NCBI GenBank assembly: GCA_030684645.1
Contig: JAUXUF010000036.1
Span: 1 to 64,000 of the forward strand
Direction of reading: 5' to 3'
Length of the DNA: 64,000 nt
Origin: Bacteroidota bacterium
GTDB lineage: Bacteria; Bacteroidota; Bacteroidia; Bacteroidales; Prolixibacteraceae
Part shown: positions 49,311-59,294 of the stretch, piece by piece
How the letters are laid out: each line of letters begins with the position of its first letter
Numbering within the stretch: position 1 is the stretch's first letter
The notes under the pieces: model-generated
What the model saw: the letters and a program-made list of their open reading frames with translations, nothing else
Database searches by the model: none
What the model was told of the DNA's origin: nothing
Position numbers and translations under genes: made by a program

Positions 49311-51500
49311 TTATTTTACAAACAGTAATTCCCTGTATTTTGGCAGTGGCCACAATTCGTTGTCCACAATCAATTCGAGTTTGTCGATGTGGTAACGGAT
49401 GTCATCCAGATAAGGTCTCACTTTTGCTTCATAAGCATAAGCTTTTTCTTTTTCTGTTTCAATTGTATTGGCTACTTTACGTGCTTCTGTCATTTCTTTT
49501 ACTTTAGCCTTAATTGACGATATATGTGCGCCAATTTCCCGGATTAGTTCCAGACGACCTTCAGCCAATGAATTGAACTCTGCTTCGCTGAACACAATTT
49601 TAAGGTTCTTAACATTTTCGAGCAACATAGTCTGGTACTCAATTGCTGTAGGAACAATGTGGTTGCTTGCCAAATCACCTAATACGCGCGACTCAATCTG
49701 CAATTTTTTAGTGTATTTTTCGAGCTCAACCTCAATCCGACCTTCAATTTCCCGTTCGCTTAAAACACCGGTTCTGGCATACATTTCAACAACACGCTTG
49801 TCGTGCATGGCCTCCAATGCAGTTGGAACGCTGTTAATGTTGGTTAAACCACGACGGGCAGCTTCAACTTTCCATTCTTCGCTGTAACCGTTGCCATCAA
49901 AACGGATTGCTTTTGATTCGATGATCAGTTTTTTCAATACCTGGAAAATAGCTTCGTCTTTTTTAACACCTGCTTCAACCAATACATCAACTTCTTTCTT
50001 GAATTTGACCAACTGATCAGCTACCGCAGTATTTAAAGCAATCATTGCTGAAGCACAGTTTGCTGAAGAACCCACCGCGCGGAATTCAAAACGGTTTCCG
50101 GTAAAAGCAAACGGAGATGTACGGTTACGGTCGGTGTTGTCCAGGATAATTTCAGGAATACGGCCAATATTTAATTTAAGGGCAGTTTTTTCATCCGGGG
50201 TCATTTTGCGGTCAACAACAGCTTCTTCCATCATGTCTAACATTTTGCTGACTTCAGTTCCGAGGAAAGCGGAAATAATTGCAGGAGGAGCTTCGTTGGC
50301 ACCCAGTCGATGTGTATTCGGAGCAGTAAGAATGCTGGCGCGCAACATATCCTGATTGACGTGCAACGCTTTCAGCGTATTGATCACGAAAGTAAGGAAC
50401 TGCAGATTCGATTTTGGATTTTTCCCCGGAGAATACAGATTCACACCTGTGTCGGTAGATAGTGACCAGTTGTTGTGTTTTCCTGAACCATTGATACCTG
50501 CAAATGGTTTTTCATGGAAAAGCACAGCGAAATTATGGCGACGTGCAATTTTTTTCATTAAATCCATGATCATTTGGTTATGATCGTTGGCCAGGTTCAA
50601 CTCTTCGTAAATTGGAGCTAACTCAAATTGATTAGGTGCAACCTCATTGTGACGGGTTTTTACCGGAATACCCAATTTGAAAGCTTCATTTTCAAGGTCT
50701 TCCATGAAACGGAAAACACGGGTGGGGATTGAACTGAAATAATGATCGTCCAACTGCTGATCTTTCGAAGCAGAGTGTCCCATCAGGGTGCGGCCGGTCA
50801 GCATCAGGTCGGGGCGGGCCATGAACAAAGCTTCGTCAACCAGGAAGTATTCCTGTTCCCATCCCAGATTGGCATTTACTTTACTTACATTTTTATCGAA
50901 CATCTGGCAAACCTCAGTAGCAGCATTGTCAACGGCAGCAATTGCTCTTAACAAAGGTGTTTTATAATCGAGCGCTTCGCCGGTATATGAAATGAAAATG
51001 GTTGGGATACACAAGGTATTGTCAACAATAAAGGCAGGAGAAGAAGGATCCCATGCAGTATAACCGCGGGCTTCAAAAGTTTGACGGATACCGCCACTTG
51101 GGAAAGAGGAAGCATCTGGTTCCTGTTGAGATAACATTGAACCTGACAATGATTCAACTACTGTTCCGTTTTCACCGTGAACAATAAATGCATCATGCTT
51201 TTCGGCTGTACCGTCAGTTAATGGATGAAACCAGTGGGTAAGGTGAGTTGCACCATTTTCAAGTGCCCATGATTTCATACCCTGAGCAACTTGATCTGCC
51301 ATTTTTCGGTCGATGACAGTACCATGGTCAACCGCATCAACAACTGCTTTAAAAGCTTCTTTCGACAAGTATCTCTTCATTTTCGGACGATCAAATACCA
51401 TCATACCGTAAAAATCGGAAACCAGGTTTTCTTCACGTTTAACATCGATCGGTTTTCTGGTAAGAACCTCTTCCAGTGCTCTAAATCTAAACTGTGCCAT
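49311..51500 (-). CDS. glnN: glutamine synthetase type III
   Basis: The 729-residue protein has the length and motifs of GSIII, long known from Bacteroides: N-terminal GSIII domain with THWFHPLTDGTAEKHDAF, ATP/metal region AGWEQEYFL-like (NLGWEQEYFLVDE), NQFELAPIYEELNLANDHNQ and GINGSGKHNNWSL. It makes glutamine from glutamate and ammonia as a dodecamer. It is monocistronic with a 300-base upstream region and a strong terminator. gdhA and ansA lie within 10 kb. Confidence 0.97.
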   Translation of the reverse strand: MAQFRFRALEEVLTRKPIDVKREENLVSDFYGMMVFDRPKMKRYLSKEAFKAVVDAVDHGTVIDRKMADQVAQGMKSWALENGATHLTHWFHPLTDGTAEKHDAFIVHGENGTVVESLSGSMLSQQEPDASSFPSGGIRQTFEARGYTAWDPSSPAFIVDNTLCIPTIFISYTGEALDYKTPLLRAIAAVDNAATEVCQMFDKNVSKVNANLGWEQEYFLVDEALFMARPDLMLTGRTLMGHSASKDQQLDDHYFSSIPTRVFRFMEDLENEAFKLGIPVKTRHNEVAPNQFELAPIYEELNLANDHNQMIMDLMKKIARRHNFAVLFHEKPFAGINGSGKHNNWSLSTDTGVNLYSPGKNPKSNLQFLTFVINTLKALHVNQDMLRASILTAPNTHRLGANEAPPAIISAFLGTEVSKMLDMMEEAVVDRKMTPDEKTALKLNIGRIPEIILDNTDRNRTSPFAFTGNRFEFRAVGSSANCASAMIALNTAVADQLVKFKKEVDVLVEAGVKKDEAIFQVLKKLIIESKAIRFDGNGYSEEWKVEAARRGLTNINSVPTALEAMHDKRVVEMYARTGVLSEREIEGRIEVELEKYTKKLQIESRVLGDLASNHIVPTAIEYQTMLLENVKNLKIVFSEAEFNSLAEGRLELIREIGAHISSIKAKVKEMTEARKVANTIETEKEKAYAYEAKVRPYLDDIRYHIDKLELIVDNELWPLPKYRELLFVK

Positions 51501-51805
51501 AACTTAAAATTTTAAGAGTTTATATTTTGTTTGTTGTCTCAACGTATATTTGATAATCACATAACAAAAATATATAAAAAATGAGTTCAGGCATAAAAAA
51601 AACGGTCAATAGCTAAAAAGTTTACAATTATTTCAGAAAAACGATGAAAATATTGGGGTGTTGACAATAAATTACAATTATTCAGAAATTTTTCAAAAAA
51701 AGGTGAAAACTTAAATTTCAGCCAATTTGCAACAGAAAAGGGTTTTTGTGAGTTTTACTCTTTTTCTAACCTCAGGCGATTTTATGAAGTATAGAGGCGT
51801 AAATT
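51501..51805. other. AT-rich gap between glnN and the helicase gene
   Basis: No gene is visible. A minus-strand TATTTTTG box (51572-51565) lies 65 bases before the glnN ATG, but no -33 box at normal spacing is seen. The remainder is AT-rich and shows no clear hairpin. Confidence 0.5.
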
Positions 51806-53038
51806 TTATTTCTTCTTTTTCTTTTTTGGCTTTACGTTTTGTGCATCCTCAAGTAATAATGCTTTCCAATCGTTTGGATTATCTAATGATAAATCGATTG
51901 TAGTTGTATATTCTTCCTTGTCAATGATTAATGCGTTTATCTTTTGTCCGAGGAATTCTTCTATTTCATCCAACATTGGCTTCTCTTCCGGACTACAGAA
52001 TGAAATGGCCAATCCTTTCCTGATTCCCCGACCTGTACGCCCGACACGGTGAACATAGTTCTCGGCCACATCAGGCAGATCGTAGTTGATGACATAGTCA
52101 ACATCTGGAATGTCAATCCCACGGGAACTCACATCGCTGGCAATCAGGATTTTTACTTCACCTGATTTGAAACGGTTCATGACATCCATCCGGTCTTTTT
52201 GTTCTTTATCACCATGAATGGTAAGGCATTTAATTTCAACTCTTTCCATCGCTTTGAATACTCGTTCGGCCCGAACTTTGGTACGGACAAAAACCAGTAT
52301 TTTCGATTCAGGGTTTTCTTTGATCAGTCGTTCAAGGAAAAAACGCTTGGCGTCCATTTCGATAAATGCGACAGAATGAGTGACATTTTTTGCCACCGGA
52401 TTTTTAGGTGATATTTCAATGCGGATTGGGTTTGTAACCAGCGAATAGGCTAATTCCTTAATTTCGGGATTGATGGTAGCCGAAAAGAAAAGAGTCTGCC
52501 GGTTTTTTGGCAGGTGGTGAATCAGTTGCCTGATGTCTTTAATAAATCCCAGTGCTAGCATGTGGTCGGCTTCATCCAGAACAAGAATTTGTATTTGGTC
52601 TAAGAGAATGTGTCCCTGACTAACCAGATCAAACATTCGTCCGGGTGTGGCCACTAAAATATCAACACCACTTTTAAGTTTCGAAATCTGAGGGTCCTGA
52701 TCAACACCACCAAAAACACATGCTGTTTTTACACGGGTATGCTGGCAGAGAATCTGAAATACTTCGGTGATCTGCAAGGCCAGTTCACGGGTTGGAACCA
52801 TGACCAGGCAATATATAGATTCGCTTCTGCTGCTTCTTTTTAGCTGATGGATGATGTCGATCACCGGAATTGCAAAGGCAGCGGTTTTTCCGGTTCCAGT
52901 TTGGGCAATGGCCAAAACATCATCGCCTTTTAAAATTGGCGTAATTGCTTTGTATTGAATGTCAGTTGGGCGGCGAAATCCCAGGATGGACAGGTTTTCT
53001 TTTATTTCAAGGGATATGCGGTAATCTTCAAACTTCAT
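51806..53038 (-). CDS. DEAD-box RNA helicase
   Basis: The 410-residue helicase has the Q motif (GFRRPTDIQ), Walker A AQTGTGKT, PTRELALQ, DEAD, SAT and HRVGRTGRG motifs in order. It ends in a short basic tail (KPKKKKKK), which helps bind RNA. It resembles the RhlE group used in ribosome assembly and RNA decay. It stands alone between glnN and the ExbBD operon. Confidence 0.95.
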   Translation of the reverse strand: MKFEDYRISLEIKENLSILGFRRPTDIQYKAITPILKGDDVLAIAQTGTGKTAAFAIPVIDIIHQLKRSSRSESIYCLVMVPTRELALQITEVFQILCQHTRVKTACVFGGVDQDPQISKLKSGVDILVATPGRMFDLVSQGHILLDQIQILVLDEADHMLALGFIKDIRQLIHHLPKNRQTLFFSATINPEIKELAYSLVTNPIRIEISPKNPVAKNVTHSVAFIEMDAKRFFLERLIKENPESKILVFVRTKVRAERVFKAMERVEIKCLTIHGDKEQKDRMDVMNRFKSGEVKILIASDVSSRGIDIPDVDYVINYDLPDVAENYVHRVGRTGRGIRKGLAISFCSPEEKPMLDEIEEFLGQKINALIIDKEEYTTTIDLSLDNPNDWKALLLEDAQNVKPKKKKKK

Positions 53039-53164
53039 AAACTAATTTAATTTTTTCAGTACAAAGAAACACATTTTTTAGCTGGATTCGGCTGCTCTCT
53101 TTTTTCGGGGTTCTTTTATGCGAAGCGCACCGGTGGATTTTAATACAACCCTGAAATTTCAGGC

Positions 53165-53194
53165 AAAAAAAAGGGAAGCCATTTCTGACCTCCC
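53165..53194 (-). terminator. terminator after the ExbB-ExbD operon
   Basis: On the minus strand a 6-base stem GGGAGG (53194-53189) with CTTCCC (53178-53173) is followed by eight T. The stem is short and includes a G-T pair, so efficiency is uncertain. Confidence 0.6.
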
Positions 53195-53217
53195 TGTATT
53201 GTCTTTAAAAACAAGTT

Positions 53218-53691
53218 CTATTTGACTTTATCCGCTTTACGAGATGAGTAGTTGATGTGCAAAGCCGCAGCTTTACGCAACTCCTGTTTAATTTCACCGA
53301 CAATTTGCATTTTGGTAAACTCATCGACCTTTAATGAAGTAACCATAAAAGGAATTTCAGCTTCATCACGGGCAGCACGTTCAGCAAGAATGTAATCCGG
53401 AATATCAGAAACTTTGGCAAACTGATCGTTTAATTGAATGCGAGGCTCAGTTCCGTAAGTTTTGATAAACTGTTTCTGAGGAGGACCAACATAAATGTAG
53501 CTAACTAAGGATTTCTTTTCCAGCTTAGTCAGTTCTGTTGCTGATGGCGTCTTAATGCTGACCAATAAACTCACATCTCTGATGGTAGTCGTGACCATGA
53601 AGAAGAATAGCAACATGAATACAATGTCAGGGAGTGATGCGGTAGATATTGCAGGCGTTTCTTTATTGCCGCTTTTTCTGAATTTTGACAT
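53218..53691 (-). CDS. exbD: ExbD/TolR-family biopolymer transporter (second copy)
   Basis: The 157-residue protein has a cytosolic start, one membrane segment (about 20-42, DIVFMLLFFFMVTTTIRDV) with the proton-relay Asp at its start, and a periplasmic domain. It forms a proton-driven complex with ExbB to energise TonB-dependent import or related processes. It overlaps the first exbD by one base, so the two are coupled and may form a heteromer. Confidence 0.93.
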   Translation of the reverse strand: MSKFRKSGNKETPAISTASLPDIVFMLLFFFMVTTTIRDVSLLVSIKTPSATELTKLEKKSLVSYIYVGPPQKQFIKTYGTEPRIQLNDQFAKVSDIPDYILAERAARDEAEIPFMVTSLKVDEFTKMQIVGEIKQELRKAAALHINYSSRKADKVK

Positions 53692-54269
53692 TATTTCTTT
53701 CCTCCTATCGTTTTAGGTTCAGCTTCTGAAATCCTGGACGGGATGGCTTCACGGATAGCATCTTGCTGCTCTCCGGTGCAATTGGCATAAATTTTATTGA
53801 ATTTTGTCGTTGCCAATTCATTCCTTAGTTCATTGATCGCAGCCACTAACTCGTTTTGAACATGAAGGTACATTCCGTATTGCGTTCCCTGATCGTTCCG
53901 CAGAGAAATAACTCCTTTGGTTACTTCAACAGAACCCAATATTGGAATTTCAGTCTCTTTGGTTTCCGGTAAATTCTCGCTATTGTTCGGATTTGTCAAG
54001 AATTCCTTAGTCTTTTCCTTCAGATTTTCAATACGAATTAGCTCACCTTCAACCATCAAACGATTGTTTGCATCCAACAATACTGAGAATACATTTCGTT
54101 CTTTGATGGGAGGGGTATCGTCCTGTTTCTGATTTTCAGGTGGCATTTGTGGCAGTACACGCTCCAAACCACTATCTACGTCCATCGATGTTGCCGTGAT
54201 GAAGAAGATAAGTAGCATGAACGCAATGTCAGCCATTGAGGCAGAAGGTATTTCTGGTGTCTTTCTCAT
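53691..54269 (-). CDS. exbD: ExbD/TolR-family biopolymer transporter (first copy)
   Basis: The 192-residue protein has one membrane segment (about 13-32, MADIAFMLLIFFITATSM) with the conserved Asp, and a longer periplasmic part than the second copy. It works with ExbB in the inner membrane. Paired unequal ExbD genes after exbB are a Bacteroidetes habit. It follows the 151-residue membrane protein by 33 bases. Confidence 0.93.
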   Translation of the reverse strand: MRKTPEIPSASMADIAFMLLIFFITATSMDVDSGLERVLPQMPPENQKQDDTPPIKERNVFSVLLDANNRLMVEGELIRIENLKEKTKEFLTNPNNSENLPETKETEIPILGSVEVTKGVISLRNDQGTQYGMYLHVQNELVAAINELRNELATTKFNKIYANCTGEQQDAIREAIPSRISEAEPKTIGGKK

Positions 54270-54302
54270 ATTGGTTTATTTTGCGGTTATTAAAACCGGC
54301 CG

Positions 54303-54758
54303 TTATTTAAAAACACGAGAAACGGAGGACCATACAATTGCAAGAATTGCTAGTGCACTCAGAATGTATGTTGCAATCAGTCCAGTACCTATCCAACGCA
54401 GAACAGATGGAGTAACGGTACCGTCTTCAAGAAATTTCTGGGAACCAAAGAATTTTGGCATCTCGCTGTTTGAAAAAATGTAAGAAATCAGAACAACTCC
54501 CCCTAAAAATCCTATTGCAATCAAAGCGCTTTTTGTAGCTTCCTTGTCAGAAATTGTGTTTATAAATTCCAGTACTAAGGCTGATACAAAGGCAATTCCC
54601 AGCAAAACATAGGACCAATATAAATTCATTGAAATCCAGGTTGACAAACCAGGGTCTGAATCATTGGCATTAAGATTGGATAATAACGAAATAATCAGGA
54701 ATAATGAAATACCCAGAATTACCCATAACATCCAAGTTGTTATTTTAGCAAATTTCAT
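54303..54758 (-). CDS. four-helix membrane protein of the exbB-exbD operon
   Basis: The 151-residue protein has four predicted membrane segments (about 8-28, 45-65, 75-95, 125-146). I do not recognise a named family. It lies 8 bases after exbB and 33 before exbD, so it is co-transcribed with the energiser. A gene of this style between exbB and exbD recurs in Bacteroidetes, which suggests an accessory subunit. That is inference. Confidence 0.75.
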   Translation of the reverse strand: MKFAKITTWMLWVILGISLFLIISLLSNLNANDSDPGLSTWISMNLYWSYVLLGIAFVSALVLEFINTISDKEATKSALIAIGFLGGVVLISYIFSNSEMPKFFGSQKFLEDGTVTPSVLRWIGTGLIATYILSALAILAIVWSSVSRVFK

Positions 54759-54766
54759 AGGATCAG

Positions 54767-55582
54767 TTATTTTTTAGAATTGTATTTTACTAAAATGTCA
54801 ATTAAAGAAATGGAGGCGTCTTCCATGCTATTTACAATGCTTTCTATTTTAGAAACACTATAGTTGTAAAAAACCTGAAGAATCATCGCAACGATCAACC
54901 CACCAATAGTTGTGATCAAAGCCACTTTAATACCACCGGCAACCAATGAAGGACTGATATCACCGGCAACTTCGATTGCATCGAAAGCCTGAACCATCCC
55001 GATAACTGTTCCCAAGAATCCAAGCATAGGTCCAAGAGCAATAAACAATGCAATCCAGATCAGGCCTTTTTCCAATAAGCTGGTTTGAACACCACCATAA
55101 GCGACTACCGTTTTTTCTACTACATCCAAACCTTCGTGCTCACGATCTAAACCTTGATAAAAGATGCTGGCGACCGGTCCACGGGTGTTGCGGCATACTT
55201 CTTTAGCTGCTTCAACTCCACTTGTGTTAAGGGCTTCTTCAATTTTTTCAAGTAATTTTTTGTTGTTTGTTGTTGCAAGGTTCAGGTAAATAACTCTTTC
55301 AATTGCAATTGCAAGACCTAAAATCATACAAATGAGGATTGAAGCCATAAAACCAGGACCCCCTTCGATGAATTTTTGTTTTAATGCACTGTGAAAGGAT
55401 TGACCTTTTTCAGCCTGAGCTGCTGTTTTTTCTTCGAGATCAGCAGCAACAGCCTGTTTAGCTGGTTCAGCTTTTTTTACTCCAGTCGTTGCAGCGGGAG
55501 CACTGGTCTGAGCCACTACATTGTTTGATGCTGTTATATACAGCATGCCGAGAACTGCTATTAACGCAAATAGTTTTTTCAT
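54767..55582 (-). CDS. exbB: ExbB/TolQ-family proton channel protein
   Basis: The 271-residue protein has a signal-like first segment, an Ala/Lys/Gln-rich linker (about 25-70), then three ExbB membrane segments (about 78-98, 168-190, 215-240) with the MotA_ExbB motif GLIWIALFIALGPMLGFLGTV. It is the pentameric channel that drives ExbD. The N-terminal extension is typical of this phylum. It is the first gene of the exbB-membrane protein-exbD-exbD operon. Confidence 0.94.
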   Translation of the reverse strand: MKKLFALIAVLGMLYITASNNVVAQTSAPAATTGVKKAEPAKQAVAADLEEKTAAQAEKGQSFHSALKQKFIEGGPGFMASILICMILGLAIAIERVIYLNLATTNNKKLLEKIEEALNTSGVEAAKEVCRNTRGPVASIFYQGLDREHEGLDVVEKTVVAYGGVQTSLLEKGLIWIALFIALGPMLGFLGTVIGMVQAFDAIEVAGDISPSLVAGGIKVALITTIGGLIVAMILQVFYNYSVSKIESIVNSMEDASISLIDILVKYNSKK

Positions 55583-55755
55583 CTTGGTTTTAAATTTTAA
55601 TTAGTAAATCTCTAAAGTTTTTAATTTGTTTTATTTGTTTAATTATTAATTACTTCCAGGTCAATTGATTTCAGCAGGTTTGTCGCTAAAATGAGAATTA
55701 TTAAAAGAATCTATTTTAAAAACCGGGTCAATCTGTTTCAAAACTTATCGTGAAT

Positions 55756-55843
55756 GCGGAGAGAGAGGGATTCGAACCCTCGGTACCCTTTTGAGGTACA
55801 CACGCTTTCCAGGCGTGCCAGTTAAGCCACTCCTGCATCTCTC
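55756..55843 (-). tRNA. tRNA-Ser, anticodon GGA
   Basis: On the minus strand a 7-base acceptor stem (GGAGAGA with TCTCTCC), D arm, anticodon stem CACGC/GCGTG around the loop CTGGAAA (anticodon GGA), a long variable arm (GTACC/GGTAC) and T loop GGTTCGAATCC are all present. The long variable arm and GGA anticodon identify Ser reading UCC and UCU. The discriminator is G; CCA is not encoded. Confidence 0.97.
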
Positions 55844-55912
55844 CTAAAATCTATGCTGGCACTCTTTTTTCACGGCTGCAAATTACAAAAAAAAATGTAA
55901 CAACGAAAAAAG

Positions 55913-56944
55913 CTATTCACTAATTTCCCCAATCAAACTTTTATTCAGATGTAGCTTTATTTCTTCGTGTTCCAAGCCCTGTCCAAGTAGAAACATCAGC
56001 TTGGTTATTGCTGCTTCGGTGGTCATGTCTTTTCCACTAACTACACCCGCACTCAAAAGTTCGGCGCTGGTTTCATACTGGCCCATATTGACAGCGCCTC
56101 CCTGACACTGAGTTACATTCAGGAATATTATCTTACGTTTAATCGCATTTTTAATCTCGCTAATCATCCATCTTGAAGTTGGAATATTACCTGAACCAAA
56201 AGACTCGAGAACGACACCTTTCAGTCCCTGAATATTCAGGATGTTTTCGAAAACCAGTCGTCCGATACCGGGGAATATTTTTAAAATAACTACATTTTCA
56301 TCGAATTGAGTACGTACTTTCAAGATTCCTTTGTTCGCAAAACGGTGTATGTTTTCCTGAAAATATTTGATTTCAACTCCGGCATTTGCCAATGGCGGAT
56401 AATTTGCGGAAGAAAAAGCTCTAAAATTATCGGCATGACGTTTGGAGATCCGGTTACCCCTGAAAAGATTGGAATTGAAATAGACGCAAACCTCAGGAAC
56501 AATGGCCTGCCCGTTTTTTTGAGCTGCGGCAATTTGAATCGATGTGATCAGGTTCTCTTTTCCGTCAGTCCGAAGTATTCCGATCGGAAGCTGTGAACCA
56601 GTCAATACGATCGGTTTGTCCAGATTTTCGAACATATAACTGAGCGCCGATGCGGTGTAGGCCATCGTATCAGTTCCATGTAAAATAACAAAACCATCGT
56701 ATTTACTGTAATTCCGTACAATGGTGTTGGCTATTTTTATCCAGATTGCCGGGGTCATGTTCGACGAATCGATGGGAGGGTTAAAGGTGACCACCTGGAG
56801 GTTATAACCCAGCCGGTCAAGTTCAGGTACTTCTTCCTGAATCTGGTCAAATTTTACTGGTACAAGAATACCATTGGCTGATTTCTGGACCATTCCAATA
56901 GTGCCACCAGTATAAATAATTAGAATTGATGGTTTGTGCTTCAC
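55913..56944 (-). CDS. ansA: type I L-asparaginase
   Basis: The 343-residue enzyme has the first active-site motif IYTGGTIGMV near residues 10-19 and the second, VILHGTDTMAYTA, near 90, both with the catalytic Thr. No signal peptide is present, so it is cytosolic. It hydrolyses asparagine to aspartate and ammonia. It follows tatD by 30 bases and precedes the tRNA-Ser gene. Confidence 0.95.
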   Translation of the reverse strand: MKHKPSILIIYTGGTIGMVQKSANGILVPVKFDQIQEEVPELDRLGYNLQVVTFNPPIDSSNMTPAIWIKIANTIVRNYSKYDGFVILHGTDTMAYTASALSYMFENLDKPIVLTGSQLPIGILRTDGKENLITSIQIAAAQKNGQAIVPEVCVYFNSNLFRGNRISKRHADNFRAFSSANYPPLANAGVEIKYFQENIHRFANKGILKVRTQFDENVVILKIFPGIGRLVFENILNIQGLKGVVLESFGSGNIPTSRWMISEIKNAIKRKIIFLNVTQCQGGAVNMGQYETSAELLSAGVVSGKDMTTEAAITKLMFLLGQGLEHEEIKLHLNKSLIGEISE

Positions 56945-56974
56945 TTGTTAATGTGCTTATATCCTGATAAATAA

Positions 56975-57739
56975 TTAAATCCCAAAAAGGATTCGGGCAT
57001 TCTCAGTGGTAATTTTTGCAATATCACCAACTGTCATTTGGTGAAGATCGGCAATTTTTTGCGCAATATAAACAAGATAGGAACTTTCGTTTCGTTTTCC
57101 CCGGAAAGGAACGGGTGTCAGGTATGGTGAATCAGTTTCGATAATAAGATGCGAAGGATCAATATGGCTGATCACCTGATCCAAACCACTTTTTTTAAAG
57201 GTGACGATTCCACCGACTCCAATTTTAAATCCAAGTTCTATAATCAGCCGGGCTTGTTCAATGGTTCCGGTAAAACTGTGAAAAACCCCGGTTAGTTTAT
57301 TATCTTTTGTTTCGAGCAATACCTGATATACCTCATCGAACGAATCCCGGACATGAATGACAACGGGCAGATTGTATTGGCGTGCCAGTTCGAGTTGAAA
57401 ACGGAAGGCGTGGATTTGTTCTTCAAGAAATGATTTTTCCCAATATAAATCGATTCCAATTTCTCCGATTCCATAAAATTTGCGTTTTTTCAACCAGTAT
57501 TCAACAACCTGCAATTCTTCCTGGTAATCGTGGTTTACCGAAGTCGGATGCAATCCCATCAACGGAAAACATATGTGTGGATAGGTATCCGCCAGATCAA
57601 GAAGGTTTTTTACCGATGAACTGTCAATGTTGGGTAAAATAATCTTTCTGACATCATTGGAATACGCCCGCTGAATAACTTCGTCCAGGTCGTGTATGAA
57701 ATCAGTTGAATAAATATGAGAATGGGTATCAATCAACAT
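56975..57739 (-). CDS. TatD-family metal-dependent DNase
   Basis: The 254-residue protein starts MLIDTHSHIYS, holding the HxH metal motif; the frame opens ten codons earlier at a TTG, which is rejected. Other ligands are in GIGEIGIDLYW (Glu), VVIHVRDS (His), GVFHSFTGT (His) and IETDSPYLTP (Asp). Family members are 3-5 exonucleases or quality-control hydrolases. It is probably co-transcribed with ansA. Confidence 0.94.
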   Translation of the reverse strand: MLIDTHSHIYSTDFIHDLDEVIQRAYSNDVRKIILPNIDSSSVKNLLDLADTYPHICFPLMGLHPTSVNHDYQEELQVVEYWLKKRKFYGIGEIGIDLYWEKSFLEEQIHAFRFQLELARQYNLPVVIHVRDSFDEVYQVLLETKDNKLTGVFHSFTGTIEQARLIIELGFKIGVGGIVTFKKSGLDQVISHIDPSHLIIETDSPYLTPVPFRGKRNESSYLVYIAQKIADLHQMTVGDIAKITTENARILFGI

Positions 57740-57884
57740 TTTCCGCAAAATTTGACCAAAATAAGACAAAAAATAATACCTGAATATGAAGCGAATATTA
57801 TTTTATTGGCAAATCTGCAGAAAATCAATTCAGACTCTGTTCTTGCTTAATGATAAAAAAAATCGAACAGGCAACATGAAAAAT

Positions 57885-57923
57885 GTCCCGAAACCTCTTC
57901 CGGAGAAAAGGTTTGCGGGACAC
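57885..57923 (-). terminator. terminator after gdhA
   Basis: TGTCCCGAAACCT (57885-57897) pairs with AGGTTTGCGGGACA (57910-57923) with one bulge; on the minus strand a short T run follows. It lies about 25 bases after the gdhA stop. Confidence 0.8.
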
Positions 57924-57948
57924 TTTTATAATTTGCCAGTTGATTGGA

Positions 57949-59283
57949 TCAGACGATTCCCTGGGCAAGCATGGCTTCGGCGACTTTGACAAAGCCCCCT
58001 ACATTGGCGCCAACCACATAATTTACTTTATTCCCTTTCCTGCCATATTTCACGCAAGTTTCATGAATGTCTTTCATTATGCGGTGCAGATACAAATCGA
58101 CTTCTTCTTTGGGCCAGTTCATGCGGATGGAGTTTTGAGACATTTCCAATCCTGAAACTGCTACACCACCTGCATTTACTGCTTTACCGGGAGCATAGGT
58201 GATAGCTTCAATCAGGTATTCAACCGCATCGGCAGTACATCCCATGTTTGAGGTTTCTGCCACCAGGAAGCATCCGTTGCTCACCAATGTTTTTGCATCT
58301 TCGAGATGCAATTCGTTTTCGTAGGCACATGGCATGGCAATGTCAACAGGGCATTCCCATGGTTTTTTGCCAGGTATAAATTGTGCCCCGAACTCGGTTG
58401 CATAAGGTTGAACCACATCATTGTTCGAAGCCCGAAGTTCGAGCAGGTAATCGATTTTTTCGCCTTTTATTCCGTCGGCATCATAAATATAGCCGTCAGG
58501 TCCTGAAATGGTAACTACTTTTCCACCAAGTTCATTAATTTTGATGATAGCCCCCCATGCAACATTTCCAAAACCTGAAACGCTGAATGTTTTACCTTCA
58601 AGCTCTTTTCCCATATTATTCAGCATGTGGTGCACAAAGTAAACCGCACCGAAACCGGTTGCCTCCGGACGGATTAAACTTCCGCCCCAACCTAGTCCTT
58701 TACCAGTCAAAACGCCGGTAAACTCATTCCGGAGCCGCTTGTACTGACCAAACAAAAACCCGATTTCGCGACCGCCAACACCAATGTCACCAGCCGGAAC
58801 ATCGGTATTTGGACCAATGTGACGAAAGAGTTCGGTCATAAACGACTGGCAGAAATGCATGATCTCATTGTCTGACTTGCCTTTCGGGCTGAAATCCGAT
58901 CCTCCTTTTCCGCCGCCCATAGGCAGGGTTGTCAAACTGTTTTTAAATGTTTGTTCAAATCCCAGAAATTTCAGAACGCTCAAAGTTACTGTCGGGTGAA
59001 ACCGTAGCCCTCCTTTGTAAGGTCCAATGGCCGAATTAAATTCAACACGGTATCCACGGTTAACCTGCACTTCACCGCGATCATCTGTCCACGGTACGCG
59101 GAAAATAATGGTGCGTTCGGGTTCAACAATACGTTCCAGAATTTTTGCTTTCTGGTATCTGGGGTTTTTCTGATAAACGTCCCATACCGATTCTATCACT
59201 TCCTGAACAGCCTGATGAAATTCACGTTCGCCCGGAGTACGGCTTTTCAGAGCCTCCAGAAATTCGCTGATGTCTGTTTTCAT
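57949..59283 (-). CDS. gdhA: NADP-specific glutamate dehydrogenase
   Basis: The 444-residue enzyme has the substrate motif PMGGGKGGSDF with the catalytic Lys (about residue 125), DVPAGDIGVGGREIGFLFGQYKR and the Rossmann GFGNVAWGA near 240. Length and motifs match the hexameric NADP type that assimilates ammonium into glutamate. A promoter with a perfect palindrome lies just upstream, suggesting specific control. It ends at a terminator. Confidence 0.97.
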   Translation of the reverse strand: MKTDISEFLEALKSRTPGEREFHQAVQEVIESVWDVYQKNPRYQKAKILERIVEPERTIIFRVPWTDDRGEVQVNRGYRVEFNSAIGPYKGGLRFHPTVTLSVLKFLGFEQTFKNSLTTLPMGGGKGGSDFSPKGKSDNEIMHFCQSFMTELFRHIGPNTDVPAGDIGVGGREIGFLFGQYKRLRNEFTGVLTGKGLGWGGSLIRPEATGFGAVYFVHHMLNNMGKELEGKTFSVSGFGNVAWGAIIKINELGGKVVTISGPDGYIYDADGIKGEKIDYLLELRASNNDVVQPYATEFGAQFIPGKKPWECPVDIAMPCAYENELHLEDAKTLVSNGCFLVAETSNMGCTADAVEYLIEAITYAPGKAVNAGGVAVSGLEMSQNSIRMNWPKEEVDLYLHRIMKDIHETCVKYGRKGNKVNYVVGANVGGFVKVAEAMLAQGIV

Positions 59284-59294
59284 GTGTTTTGAAT

